From: Planctomycetota bacterium
Lineage (GTDB): Bacteria > Planctomycetota > MHYJ01 > JACPRB01
Assembly (NCBI GenBank): GCA_016209705.1
Contig: JACQVR010000131.1
Coordinates: 1 to 46,548, forward strand
Length of the DNA stretch: 46,548 nt
Direction: 5' to 3'
Under the pieces are notes generated by a model. That model made no database searches and was not told the origin of the DNA. It worked only from the letters and a program-made list of their open reading frames with translations. Shown here in pieces: positions 1 through 8,654 of the stretch (its first letter is position 1; every line of letters begins with the position of its first letter). The position numbers and the translations under genes are program-made.

Positions 1-2
1 AC

Positions 3-33
3 GTTACAATATATTTTGAAAATGTTTTGTAAC
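3..33. repeat. AT-rich inverted repeat at the window start
   Basis: GTTACAA at 3-9 is the exact reverse complement of TTGTAAC at 27-33, with an AT-rich 17-nt loop. It lies just upstream of a candidate promoter. It could be an operator or the tail of a terminator for a gene outside the window; the sequence alone does not decide. Confidence 0.4.
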
Positions 34-53
34 ACATCAAAAAACGATATCTA

Positions 54-83
54 TTGACCGGCTCTCAAAACGCGTTGTATACG
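54..83 (+). promoter_or_regulatory. sigma70-type promoter for the Gly-rich lipoprotein
   Basis: A -35 box TTGACC (54-59) and a -10 box TATACG (78-83) are separated by 18 nt. They sit about 40 nt upstream of the first gene, which also has a GGAGGG ribosome-binding site at 111-116. Confidence 0.5.
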
Positions 84-121
84 AGAGGTTCTTCCGGCGG
101 TGCTGAAGAGGGAGGGCTTTC

Positions 122-2488
122 ATGTCACAGGCGAACTCCGGCGGTACGTTGCGGGTGGTCGTTCTTCTGGCCGCGGCCGCGATCATTCCCGCGTGCGGCC
201 ACAGAGACGGCGGAGGAGGGGCCGCCCAGAAGCCCACCGACGCAGGGCTGAAGCTCTTGGCGAAGGGCGGGCAGGGCGGCGCCGGCAATGGCGGGAACGG
301 CAACTATCTCTACGTGTACGGAAACGGCATCGGCGGCGACGTGAAAGTGGTTCAAACGGGCACGGTCAACGCCACTCCTCCGGCGATCGCTTTCGGCGTG
401 CCGTTTCTCGGAAGCAACCCGAAGACGGTCTCCTCGGACATGACGCTGTCGGGCGTGGCCGAAAACAGCGACGCGTTCAACGGCGACGACGGCGCCACCG
501 AAGCCACGGGACTGCATGTCTTGCCCGGCGTCACCCTCATGCTGGATCCGAACGACGACACGAACGCCAGCGCCGGCACCAAGGAGCGGGTCTGGCTGGA
601 TTTCAACGCGGATCCCTCGGGTTATCGAGGCAGCGTCTTCATCGAAGGCACGGTGGTCATCGGCCGCAGTGGTACGAGCACCGGCAACGCGGCGGACGTC
701 CTCATTTACTGCCAAAATTTCGTCATCGCCACGGGCGGATCGCTCGTCATCGAAGGGACGGACGCCCCCGGCGGCACGGGGGGCACCGGCGGGTATACGC
801 AGATCTACCCGGACGGCGATTTTGTCAGCGGAGGCACGATCAGCGGCACGGGGGGAGATGGCGACACCGGCGGGCGGGGACTCCAGCTATACGTGAACGC
901 GAATTACAGCGTGTACAACAGCGGCTTGACCGATACGAGCGGAGGCGACGGCGCCGCCGGCGCCGGCGGACAAGGCGGATACATCGATATCGAGGCCGAC
1001 GATGGGCCGTTGTTCAACAGCGGTTCGCTCCTCTCGCGGGGAGGTCAAGGAACGACCGCCGGAGGAAACGGCGGAAGCTATGTGTACGTGGATACGGACT
1101 TCGGTTCGCTCTACAAATCCGGGATCGCGGATTGTTCCGGCGGAGACTGCACGGACAACGGAAACGGTGGAAACGCGGGATACGTGGAGTTCGACTGTTA
1201 TCAGGGGGAGGCCCGCTATACCGGCACGTATCTTTCGCGCGGCGGAGAGGGCGGACCCAACGGCGGGGACGGTGGGAACGGAGATGAAGTGTATTTCTAT
1301 TCCTACAACTCCGAAGATTATCACAACAACAACTACGTTTCCCATCACTTGTGGGTGGCCGTGTCGGCCGACGCGTCCGGAGGCGACGCTCCGGCCGGCA
1401 ACGGCGGCCACGCGGGAGATGTATACATCGAGAACACCTCTTACGGTTACGCCCATCCCCGTTCGGGAATCACGGTCATCGCGTCTGAAATGAACGTGGA
1501 TGCGGGACATGGGACGGCCAACGGGGGTTCCGCCGGATCGTGGAGCTACATCGAAAACGATGCCGCGTACGACTACAACCTGTCGAATCAGTACTCCACC
1601 GCGTACGTCGGAGGAATGATCTACAATGAAGTGCCCTTCTTCGGCCGCGGCGGCGATGGAGGCAGCGGGGCCGGAGGCAACGGCGCCTACTTCGACTTCT
1701 ACTCCTATCAAGACGATCTCGTGTCGGGAGAAATCGGCATCACCAACGTCGCTCCGATCGATATCAGCGGCGGGAACGGGGCGACGGACGGAGGCGACGC
1801 GGGTTACTGCACCTTCGAACATTACACGGAAGGCTTCCCGGGCGTCGTGGACAACGGCATCTCCAATTCCGGCGACATCACGGCGCGAGGCGGCGACGCC
1901 GGGTCCGGGACGGGGGGCGGATATGGATGGGTGGAATTCGACTACTATGACGACGACGGATACGGCTTGAACAATCCGGCAGGCGTTGCGATCAACTCCG
2001 GCGTGCTGGATTGCAGCGGAGGAAACAGCGCCAGCGGGGATGGCGGCATCGCGGGGGGCGCCGGGTGGTACTGCTATCGCGCCGTCAACAGCGGGGCCAT
2101 CAGGGCGGTCGGAGGGACGGGAGGCGCCTCGGGGGGCTACACGACGTGGTATGTGGAGTTTTACGTGGACACCGACCTGACGAACACCGGCCCGGTCGAC
2201 GTCAGCGGCGGCCATGGCGGAACCGGCGACGGTGGATATGCGGGTTACATCTACATGGAAGCCGGCCACATCGCCAACAGCGCCGCCTTGACGGCGCGTG
2301 GCGGAGACAGCGCGAGCGCCATGGGCGGCGACGGAAACTACGTTGAGGTCTGGAGCAGTCAGGGGCCTTCTTCACTCGGCGGAACCACCATGGATTGTCG
2401 CGGAGGAACCGGATCCACCGGCAACGGGGCGGACGACTATCCCAGGGTGGACGGCTTCCTGTATAACGGGCCGGTCCAGTCGTTCTGA
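122..2488 (+). CDS. Gly-rich repeat lipoprotein, probable surface beta-solenoid
   Basis: The 788-residue product starts with a hydrophobic segment ending in IIPAC (Cys25), a plausible lipobox, so it is probably exported and lipid-anchored. From about residue 45 onward it is built of roughly 40-50-residue units rich in Gly, Asp, Asn and Tyr. Each has a core like SGG-D-G or RGG-D-G followed by GGxGGY and a short aromatic stretch. Units with the core x-SGG tend to alternate with units containing RGG, giving a two-unit super-repeat. No enzyme domain is visible. The composition resembles repeat-rich surface proteins and beta-helix folds; that fold is an inference. The ATG has a GGAGGG site six bases upstream and a promoter at 54-83. 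A terminator follows at 2511-2533, so it is probably monocistronic. Function is unknown. Confidence 0.75.
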   Translation: MSQANSGGTLRVVVLLAAAAIIPACGHRDGGGGAAQKPTDAGLKLLAKGGQGGAGNGGNGNYLYVYGNGIGGDVKVVQTGTVNATPPAIAFGVPFLGSNPKTVSSDMTLSGVAENSDAFNGDDGATEATGLHVLPGVTLMLDPNDDTNASAGTKERVWLDFNADPSGYRGSVFIEGTVVIGRSGTSTGNAADVLIYCQNFVIATGGSLVIEGTDAPGGTGGTGGYTQIYPDGDFVSGGTISGTGGDGDTGGRGLQLYVNANYSVYNSGLTDTSGGDGAAGAGGQGGYIDIEADDGPLFNSGSLLSRGGQGTTAGGNGGSYVYVDTDFGSLYKSGIADCSGGDCTDNGNGGNAGYVEFDCYQGEARYTGTYLSRGGEGGPNGGDGGNGDEVYFYSYNSEDYHNNNYVSHHLWVAVSADASGGDAPAGNGGHAGDVYIENTSYGYAHPRSGITVIASEMNVDAGHGTANGGSAGSWSYIENDAAYDYNLSNQYSTAYVGGMIYNEVPFFGRGGDGGSGAGGNGAYFDFYSYQDDLVSGEIGITNVAPIDISGGNGATDGGDAGYCTFEHYTEGFPGVVDNGISNSGDITARGGDAGSGTGGGYGWVEFDYYDDDGYGLNNPAGVAINSGVLDCSGGNSASGDGGIAGGAGWYCYRAVNSGAIRAVGGTGGASGGYTTWYVEFYVDTDLTNTGPVDVSGGHGGTGDGGYAGYIYMEAGHIANSAALTARGGDSASAMGGDGNYVEVWSSQGPSSLGGTTMDCRGGTGSTGNGADDYPRVDGFLYNGPVQSF

Positions 2489-2510
2489 TAATTCGCGAAA
2501 CGTTCGAACC

Positions 2511-2533
2511 CCCCGGATCGCGAGAATCCGGGG
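2511..2533 (+). terminator. Rho-independent-like terminator
   Basis: CCCCGGAT (2511-2518) pairs perfectly with ATCCGGGG (2526-2533) across a 7-nt loop, and a T-rich stretch follows (ACGCTTCCTGTTTCTT). It lies 23 nt after the stop of the Gly-rich lipoprotein gene. Confidence 0.6.
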
Positions 2534-2599
2534 ACGCTTCCTGTTTCTTGAATCGCCGCCTCGGCTCCAGGTATAACCGCGTCGAGAGGTGGGCGACTC

Positions 2600-3109
2600 A
2601 TGCGCGTTTGGATTCCGGTCGGCGGTTTCCTCCTTCTGACAGCGATTTTCATCGTTCAAGCCGGCCGTCGAACCGCTTCGCCCGCGTCCGGTCCCGGCCC
2701 TCGGACAACCTCCTCGGCCATGGACGATCCATACCTGCCTCGTGACGCATGGGTTCGCGAGGCTCGGGAATTCGCGCTGCCTGAGCCTCCCCCCGCCGAC
2801 GCGACGGTCGAGGAGGTAGGGGAGTACGAAAAATCGCTGGCTCGAATCATCCAGGAAAAGGATTCGCGGGCTGGAACAATGCTCGATGCGGCCCGGCTGG
2901 CCAAGCGTGAGGCCCGGTGCCGCGTGGCGGAGAAGCACCGCGCGGAGCACGAGCGCCGAAAGGCCGAGGCGAAAGCCGAACACGAGCGTCGCCGCGCCGA
3001 ACGGCGCCGTGAGAACCCGCATCCGGAGCGGGATCCCGACCGCCCTCCGCCGATCCGCTATCTTCCGCCCATCGACATGGGCGATCCCGCTCGAGGCGTG
3101 CCGAGATAG
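2600..3109 (+). CDS. small membrane-anchored charged protein, unknown
   Basis: The 169-residue product begins with one hydrophobic helix (about residues 3-21, MRVWIPVGGFLLLTAIFIV), either a signal anchor or an uncleaved signal peptide. Residues about 65-145 are a long Arg/Glu/Ala-rich helix with repeated AEHERRKAEAK-like heptads, likely a coiled coil. The C-terminus is Pro-rich (RPPPIRYLPPID). I do not recognise a family. The stop lies 11 nt before glgA, so the two may be co-transcribed, but nothing in the protein suggests a role in glycogen metabolism. The start is chosen because it gives the membrane helix directly; the upstream region has no better start in frame. Confidence 0.6.
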   Translation: MRVWIPVGGFLLLTAIFIVQAGRRTASPASGPGPRTTSSAMDDPYLPRDAWVREAREFALPEPPPADATVEEVGEYEKSLARIIQEKDSRAGTMLDAARLAKREARCRVAEKHRAEHERRKAEAKAEHERRRAERRRENPHPERDPDRPPPIRYLPPIDMGDPARGVPR

Positions 3110-3120
3110 GCCGGGCGTCC

Positions 3121-4575
3121 ATGAACATCGTCGAGATCGTTCCCGAGATCGTGCCGTTCTCCAAGACGGGTGGCTTGGCGGACGTGGCCGGCGCGCTGCC
3201 CGATCATTTGGAAGCCTTGGGCGCGACGGTCCTGGTCATCACGCCGCTTTATCGCTGTGTGCCCGCCCAGGCCGTGGAACGGCTTGATACGGCGTTCAAG
3301 GTGTCTCTCGGAGCGCGCACGCTGGACGTCCGAGTCGCGCGCGCGACGCTTCCGGGCCGCGGGGTCCCGGTCTATTTCATCGACGTGCCGGAATTCTACG
3401 ATCGCGACCACCTCTACGGCCCTCCCGGTCGCGACGATCCGGACAACGCGGCGCGGTTCGCGTTGCTGTCGCGAGCGGCGCTGGAACTCGTGAAGTCCCT
3501 GAAGTTCGAGCCGGAGGTGTTCCACGTCCATGACTGGCAGGCGGGCTTGGTGCCCGTCTATGTGCAAACCACGCATGCGCTGTGGTTCCCGAATTCGAAA
3601 TCGGTGCTGACCCTCCACAACCTCGCCTACCAGGGCCTGTTCCCGCCGTCCGCGTTGGCGATGACCGGCTTGGACGCGGGCCTTTTCAACTGGAGGCAGC
3701 TCGAATTCTACGGCAAGGTCAGTTACCTGAAGGGCGGGATCGTCTTCGCCGACGCCGTCACCACGGTGAGCCCCACCTATGCCCGTGAGATTCAGACTCC
3801 CGAACTCGGGTGCGGCTTCGATGGAATCCTGCGCGAGCGCGCCGACCGGATTTTCGGCATCCTCAACGGCGTGGACGATCGGGAATGGAATCCGCAGCGC
3901 GATCCCTATCTGAAGGAAAGGTACTCGGCGAACTCGCTGAAAGGGAAAGGGGCCTGCAAACGCGAGCTCCAGAGTCGGCTCCAGCTCATCGAACGCGCCG
4001 ACGTCCCGCTTTTCGGTTTCGTGGGACGTTTGGTGGAACAGAAGGGAATCGATCTCCTCTGTTCCGCGATGGAGATCCTGGTTCGCAAAGACCTCCAGAT
4101 CGCCCTGCTCGGAACGGGCGATCCTCGATACGAGGAGATGCTCCGCCGCATCGCCGGACGCCATCCGAGACAGGTCGCCGTGCGCCTCGAGTTCGACAAC
4201 GAGCTGGCGCATCTCGTCGAGGGCGGCGCGGACGCGTTCGTCATGCCCTCCCGGTACGAACCCTGCGGGTTGAATCAACTGTACAGCTTGAAATACGGGA
4301 CGCTTCCGGTGGCCCGCCGAACGGGGGGCCTGGCGGACACGATCGTGGACGCGACGCCGCAGAACCTTGAAGCGGGCAAGGCGACCGGGTTCCTGTTCGA
4401 CGACTACACGGCCGAGGCGCTGGTGGCGGCGATCGATCGGACGCTGGCGTGCTGGCGGAACCGGACATCCTGGACGCGCATGATGAAGACGGCGATGAAG
4501 CAGGACTTTTCGTGGGAGGCGAGCGCGAAGCGCTATATGGAACTGTTCCGTTCTCTGGCGCCGGGGGTTGGATGA
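3121..4575 (+). CDS. glgA: glycogen synthase (ADP-glucose type, GT5)
   Basis: This enzyme transfers glucose from ADP-glucose to the non-reducing end of an alpha-1,4-glucan chain in the cytoplasm. The 484 residues match the usual length of bacterial GlgA. The N-terminal substrate loop KTGGLADV is at residues 15-22. The C-terminal Rossmann domain carries FVGRLVEQKGIDLL and the retaining-GT signature PSRYEPCGLNQL with Glu380. The ADP-glucose-forming gene glgC lies 6.5 kb downstream and a GH57 glucan enzyme lies between them, so the region handles storage glucan. The gene ends one base before the stop codon of the convergent acyl-CoA dehydrogenase, with no room for a terminator. Confidence 0.95.
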   Translation: MNIVEIVPEIVPFSKTGGLADVAGALPDHLEALGATVLVITPLYRCVPAQAVERLDTAFKVSLGARTLDVRVARATLPGRGVPVYFIDVPEFYDRDHLYGPPGRDDPDNAARFALLSRAALELVKSLKFEPEVFHVHDWQAGLVPVYVQTTHALWFPNSKSVLTLHNLAYQGLFPPSALAMTGLDAGLFNWRQLEFYGKVSYLKGGIVFADAVTTVSPTYAREIQTPELGCGFDGILRERADRIFGILNGVDDREWNPQRDPYLKERYSANSLKGKGACKRELQSRLQLIERADVPLFGFVGRLVEQKGIDLLCSAMEILVRKDLQIALLGTGDPRYEEMLRRIAGRHPRQVAVRLEFDNELAHLVEGGADAFVMPSRYEPCGLNQLYSLKYGTLPVARRTGGLADTIVDATPQNLEAGKATGFLFDDYTAEALVAAIDRTLACWRNRTSWTRMMKTAMKQDFSWEASAKRYMELFRSLAPGVG

Positions 4576-4576
4576 A

Positions 4577-6469
4577 TCAAACCGGTCCGTCGCCCTGACG
4601 TGGACGGAGTTCGCGGGGCACTTTCCCCTCCTCAAGCCAGGCGTAGCGCCCCTGGAGCGCGTTGCGGGCCACCGCGACCTTCGCCGTGTCGTCGTTGAAC
4701 CACAGATCGTGAAAACGCCGCTTCACCCGGCGGCGCGCGGCGCGGCAGAACAGGTCCGCCAGCTCTTCCGCGGAGGTCGCCTCGGGACGGCCCTCGTCCC
4801 GCAAGGCGCGGGCCCGAAGGACGCAGACGGTCACCGCGTACAGGTCCAGCCCGATGTCCACCAATCGAAACAGGAACGCCTGCTTGCGCTGCAACTTCGC
4901 CCGATGGATCGCCATTCCGTGAAAGGTTTCCCGCGCCAGCCGCCGGCATTGGCGCTCGGCAAAGCGCAGATGGCCGGCCAGGCGCCCGAAGGAGGCATAC
5001 TTCGGCCAGCGGCTCCATCCGATCCATCGCGCCGCGTACCAGACCGCGTACGACGCGGCGATTCCCGGGAACGCGAGCAGCTTGGCGCCGGCGCCGATCT
5101 TGGGATCGATCAAGACCCCCGCCATATGCAGATGGTGGTCCACCGCCTCGCGCGCCATGAAGAGGTGCATGATTTCGCTGGACCCTTCGAAGATCAGGTT
5201 GATGCGGAAGTCGCGCATGGCGCGCTCGACGCCGACCGGCGGTTCGCCGCGCGCGGCGAGCGATGATTCGGTCTCATAGCCCCGCCCGCCGCGGATCTGC
5301 ATCGCGTCGTCGATGATCTTCCATCCCCACGCGGTGTTGAATTCCTTGGCGGCGGCCGCCTCCAAGCGGATGTCGTACCCCCCGCGCCCGGCGAGCCGGC
5401 TCCCCAGATCCGAGACGGCCTCCATGGCGAAGGCGTGCGACGCCATGTTCGCGATCTTGTGCGCGATCGCTTCGTGCTTGCCGATGGGGTGTCCCCATTG
5501 CACGCGCTCGTTGGCCCAGCCTCGGACGATTTCCAGGCAGGCCTTCACCGTGCCCACGCTGCCGGCGGGCAGCGCGAGGCGTCCGGTGTTCAGCGTGACC
5601 AGCGCGATCTTCAATCCCTGGCCTTCCTGTCCGATCAGGTTCTCCTTCGGGACGCGCACGTCCTTGAAGGAGATCACCGCGTTCGACAGCGCTTTCAGGC
5701 CCATGAATCGGCAGCGATGCTCGACCACGACGCCCGGCCATGACGTCTCGACGATGAACGCGCTGATCTTCTGGCTTCCGGGAAGGCGCGCCATGACCAC
5801 GATGATTTCGGCCAGCGTCCCGTTCGTGCACCAGAGCTTCTCGCCGGTCAGGACAAAGTCGCCGTCCGGGGTTCGCTGCGCCACCGTCCGCATGCTGGCG
5901 GGATCGGAGCCCACGTCCGGCTCGGTCAGCGCGAATGCCGAGATGGAGCCGGCGGCCAGCCGGGGAAGGTATCTCTTTTTTTGCTCCTCGGTGCCGAAGA
6001 GCTTCAGCGGTTGCGGGGCGCCGATGGATTGATGGGCGGAAAGCAGCGCGGTCACGTTGGCGTCCCAGCTCCCCAGCAATTTCATGATCGTGTCGTATTC
6101 GGCCTGCGAGAAGCCCAATCCGCCGTACGCTTCGGGGATCTTCATGCCGAAGGCCCCGAGGCGCCGCAAACCGTCGATGACTTCCGGCGGATACTCTCCG
6201 GTGGCGTCGATCTGGACGGGCTTGACGGTCGTTCGCAGGAACTCCTTCATCTTCTCGTAAAAGGCGAGAAATTCCGGGCGTTCCGCGAACGGCGGGAACG
6301 GATGGATCAGGTCGATCCGGTAGGAACCCAGAAAGAGCTCTTTGAGGAAGGAGGGCTCGCGCCATTCCTTCTGCCGCGCGGCTTCGGCGACCTGAAGGGA
6401 TTCCTGCTCGCTGGGCGTTACGGCGGGCGGCTCGGGGACGGTTTCCGAGCGGGGTTCAGAGGGCGTCAT
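4577..6469 (-). CDS. long-form acyl-CoA dehydrogenase
   Basis: The 630-residue flavoprotein would oxidise acyl-CoA to trans-2-enoyl-CoA in beta-oxidation. The core shows an N-terminal helical domain, the FAD/substrate motif FALTEPDVGSDPASMRT, and the C-terminal helical domain with RGGRGY and IFEGSSEIMHLFMAREA, where the Glu of EGSSEI is in the catalytic position. The C-terminal extension of about 150 residues makes it resemble very-long-chain enzymes more than the 380-residue short/medium-chain ones. The start MTPSEP was chosen over a much longer upstream open frame. That longer frame is antisense to the GH57 gene, and a TATAAA box lies 7 nt before this ATG. It is divergent from the GH57 gene and convergent with glgA. 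Exact chain-length specificity cannot be read from the sequence. Confidence 0.88.
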   Translation of the reverse strand: MTPSEPRSETVPEPPAVTPSEQESLQVAEAARQKEWREPSFLKELFLGSYRIDLIHPFPPFAERPEFLAFYEKMKEFLRTTVKPVQIDATGEYPPEVIDGLRRLGAFGMKIPEAYGGLGFSQAEYDTIMKLLGSWDANVTALLSAHQSIGAPQPLKLFGTEEQKKRYLPRLAAGSISAFALTEPDVGSDPASMRTVAQRTPDGDFVLTGEKLWCTNGTLAEIIVVMARLPGSQKISAFIVETSWPGVVVEHRCRFMGLKALSNAVISFKDVRVPKENLIGQEGQGLKIALVTLNTGRLALPAGSVGTVKACLEIVRGWANERVQWGHPIGKHEAIAHKIANMASHAFAMEAVSDLGSRLAGRGGYDIRLEAAAAKEFNTAWGWKIIDDAMQIRGGRGYETESSLAARGEPPVGVERAMRDFRINLIFEGSSEIMHLFMAREAVDHHLHMAGVLIDPKIGAGAKLLAFPGIAASYAVWYAARWIGWSRWPKYASFGRLAGHLRFAERQCRRLARETFHGMAIHRAKLQRKQAFLFRLVDIGLDLYAVTVCVLRARALRDEGRPEATSAEELADLFCRAARRRVKRRFHDLWFNDDTAKVAVARNALQGRYAWLEEGKVPRELRPRQGDGPV

Positions 6470-6476
6470 GGCTTCC

Positions 6477-6482
6477 TTTATA
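6477..6482 (-). promoter_or_regulatory. -10 box for the acyl-CoA dehydrogenase gene
   Basis: On the minus strand TATAAA lies 7 nt upstream of the ATG at 6469. A transcript initiating there would have almost no leader. AAAGGAAG overlaps and could act as a ribosome-binding site if transcription begins further upstream. No convincing -35 box is seen. Confidence 0.35.
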
Positions 6483-6535
6483 CCGGCGGTTTCCCGGACG
6501 CACAATGGCGCCTGTACTCTGCGGGAGGCCGCCGG

Positions 6536-6541
6536 TATCAT
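6536..6541 (+). promoter_or_regulatory. -10 box for the GH57 gene
   Basis: TATCAT (five of six consensus bases) lies 9 nt before the ATG at 6551. It sits in the 81-bp divergent spacer shared with the acyl-CoA dehydrogenase gene. No clear -35 box or Shine-Dalgarno site is present. Confidence 0.35.
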
Positions 6542-6550
6542 GGGCGGTCC

Positions 6551-8623
6551 ATGCCGCGCGTCAATTTCGTCTTCTGCTTCCACAACCACCAGCCGGTGGA
6601 CAATTTTGAACACGTGTTTGCCCGCGCGTACGAGGATTCCTACCTGCCGTTTCTGGACCGCATCGAACGTCATGCCGGGCTCAAGTTCGTGGCGCATTAC
6701 AGCGGACCGCTCCTGGAGTGGCTGGAGGCGAATCGTCCCGATTTCCTGGACCGGCTCCGGCGGCTGGCGGAGGCGGGCCGCGTGGAACTTCTGGGCGGCG
6801 GCTACTACGAACCCATTTTCGTGATGCTGCCCGAAGAGGACGTGCTGGGGCAGATCGCCATGATGGACGCGGAGCTCCGGCGCCGCTTCGACCAGGCTCC
6901 GGCCGGGATCTGGATGACCGAGCGGGTGTGGGAGCAGTCGCTGGCGTCCCTTCTGGCGCGCGCCGGCGTCCGTTACACGGTCCTGGACGATTTCCATTTT
7001 CGCGCGGCCGGGCTCCAGCCGCGGGACCTCGACGGCTGGTTCCTGACGGAGGACCGGGGAAAGCTGATCGGCGTCTTTCCCGGTCACGAGGAACTCCGCT
7101 ATTCGATTCCCTTCAAGGATCCCGAGTGGACGATCGATTACCTGGCGCGATTCGCGGACGAGAGCGGGCGGCCCACGATCGTGTACGCCGACGACGGCGA
7201 GAAGTTCGGGCTCTGGCCGCACACCAAGAAACACGTCTACGAGGAAGGGTGGCTGGATCGGTTCCTGGACGCCCTCGATCGGGCGGCGGACCGCATCCGG
7301 ACCGTGACGCTTCGGGAAGCGTTCGAGGCGTCCGCGCCGCGCGGACGCGTCTATTTGCCATCGACGGCGTACCGTGAAATGGGGGAGTGGTCCATGCCGC
7401 CGGAAGCCCAGGCGCAGCTCGAGGCCCTGAACGAAGCGCTCAAGCGCCACAACCTCTCGGACGCCGCGCACCCTTTTCTGAAGGGCGGGACGTGGCGCCA
7501 TTTCCGCGCGAGATATCCCGAGGCGAACGCGCTGTATGGGCGAATGATGTCGGTGTCGCGCCGCGTTCGGGAAAAGAACCTGCCGGCCGCGGTGCGCGAG
7601 CTGTACCGCGCCCAGTGCAATTGCGGGTACTGGCACGGCATCTTCGGCGGACTCTATCTTCCCCACTTGAGGGGTTCCATTTACCGCCACTTGATCGCCG
7701 CGGAGAACGCGGTCGAACGGAACTCCGACTCCCCGCTTTCCGGGCCGGAGGCCGAGACGTTGGATCTCGACCTGGACGGGCGCGAGGAAGTGCGTCTCTT
7801 CAACGAGCACCTGAACGTCTTCGTGGCGCCGGCGACGGGGGGACGGATCCTCGAGTTGGACGTCCGCGGTGCGGAGACGAATCTGGGGGCGACGCTGGCC
7901 CGCCGCCCGGAACATTATCATACGAAGCTTCGCCGCGCGGCGGAGCACGCCGCTGCGGTCCGCAGCATCCATGACGGCATCGTCCCCAAGGCGGAGAATC
8001 TGGATCGCTATCTGGTATATGACGCTCATGCGCGAGGCTCGCTGGTGGACCATTTCTACGCGCTCGATGCGGTCCTCGACGACGCGGATCGAGGCGCGAA
8101 GGAGCTCGGAGATTTCGCCGCCGGACCGTATCGTCACGAGATCATTCGAGAACGCGGTCGCGTGGAGGCTTCATTGGGCCGTGAAGGCACCGTGGCGGGA
8201 ATTTCCACGACGGTCGACAAGCGGGTGGAGCTCGGCGCGGTTCCAGAAATCCGGATCCGATACGCCGTTCGGGTGGTCGTCCCCCTGGAAGCGTTGTTCG
8301 GCGTTGAATTCAACATCGCCATGTTGAGTCCCGAATCGCCGGTTCTCATGGCGGACGGATCCCGGGCCGGAACGCTCAGCTCCAGAATCTCCGCGTCCGG
8401 TTCCGGTCTGAGCGTCCGTGACCCCCACAGCGGCCTCGCCGTGCGCTGGTCGGTCAGCCGCGAGACGGATTTCTGGACGTATCCGGTACATACGGTGTCC
8501 CAGACCGAATCCGGCATCGATGTGACGTACCAGGGCTCCGCCGTCGTTCCTCACTGGCGCGTTCGGATGGAGCCGGGGCAGGAATGGACGGCCGAGATTC
8601 GGCTGCGGGTAGAACGGTCGTGA
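6551..8623 (+). CDS. GH57 alpha-amylase / 4-alpha-glucanotransferase
   Basis: The 690-residue enzyme cleaves or transfers alpha-1,4-glucan chains. The GH57 signature HNHQP is at residues 11-15. The predicted nucleophile is Glu124 in WMTERVWE and the predicted acid/base Asp lies in YADDGEKFG (Asp214/Asp215); these positions match those reported for the Thermococcus litoralis glucanotransferase. A GLWPH-type motif and a central helical region follow. Residues from about 390 to the end form the beta-sandwich domain (DUF1926 type) usual in the amylase/glucanotransferase subgroup. The start MPRVNF places HNHQP at its normal distance from the N-terminus; in-frame codons further upstream overlap the divergent gene and were rejected. 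There is no signal peptide, so it acts in the cytoplasm, probably in glycogen turnover with glgA and glgC. Hydrolase versus transferase activity cannot be decided here. Confidence 0.92.
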   Translation: MPRVNFVFCFHNHQPVDNFEHVFARAYEDSYLPFLDRIERHAGLKFVAHYSGPLLEWLEANRPDFLDRLRRLAEAGRVELLGGGYYEPIFVMLPEEDVLGQIAMMDAELRRRFDQAPAGIWMTERVWEQSLASLLARAGVRYTVLDDFHFRAAGLQPRDLDGWFLTEDRGKLIGVFPGHEELRYSIPFKDPEWTIDYLARFADESGRPTIVYADDGEKFGLWPHTKKHVYEEGWLDRFLDALDRAADRIRTVTLREAFEASAPRGRVYLPSTAYREMGEWSMPPEAQAQLEALNEALKRHNLSDAAHPFLKGGTWRHFRARYPEANALYGRMMSVSRRVREKNLPAAVRELYRAQCNCGYWHGIFGGLYLPHLRGSIYRHLIAAENAVERNSDSPLSGPEAETLDLDLDGREEVRLFNEHLNVFVAPATGGRILELDVRGAETNLGATLARRPEHYHTKLRRAAEHAAAVRSIHDGIVPKAENLDRYLVYDAHARGSLVDHFYALDAVLDDADRGAKELGDFAAGPYRHEIIRERGRVEASLGREGTVAGISTTVDKRVELGAVPEIRIRYAVRVVVPLEALFGVEFNIAMLSPESPVLMADGSRAGTLSSRISASGSGLSVRDPHSGLAVRWSVSRETDFWTYPVHTVSQTESGIDVTYQGSAVVPHWRVRMEPGQEWTAEIRLRVERS

Positions 8624-8654
8624 TCCGGCGCGAGGGGGGCCGCGGGAGCGTGGG

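Noticed and set aside
122..2488. Mycobacterial PE-PGRS protein
   Set aside because: Gly-rich repeats look similar in composition, but there is no PE domain, a lipobox is present instead, and the repeat unit differs.
6470..8137. Long minus-strand open frame extending the acyl-CoA dehydrogenase to 1,186 residues
   Set aside because: The extra part is antisense to the GH57 gene and shows no homology-like features; the GH57 frame carries all catalytic motifs. The start at 6,469 also has its own -10 box.
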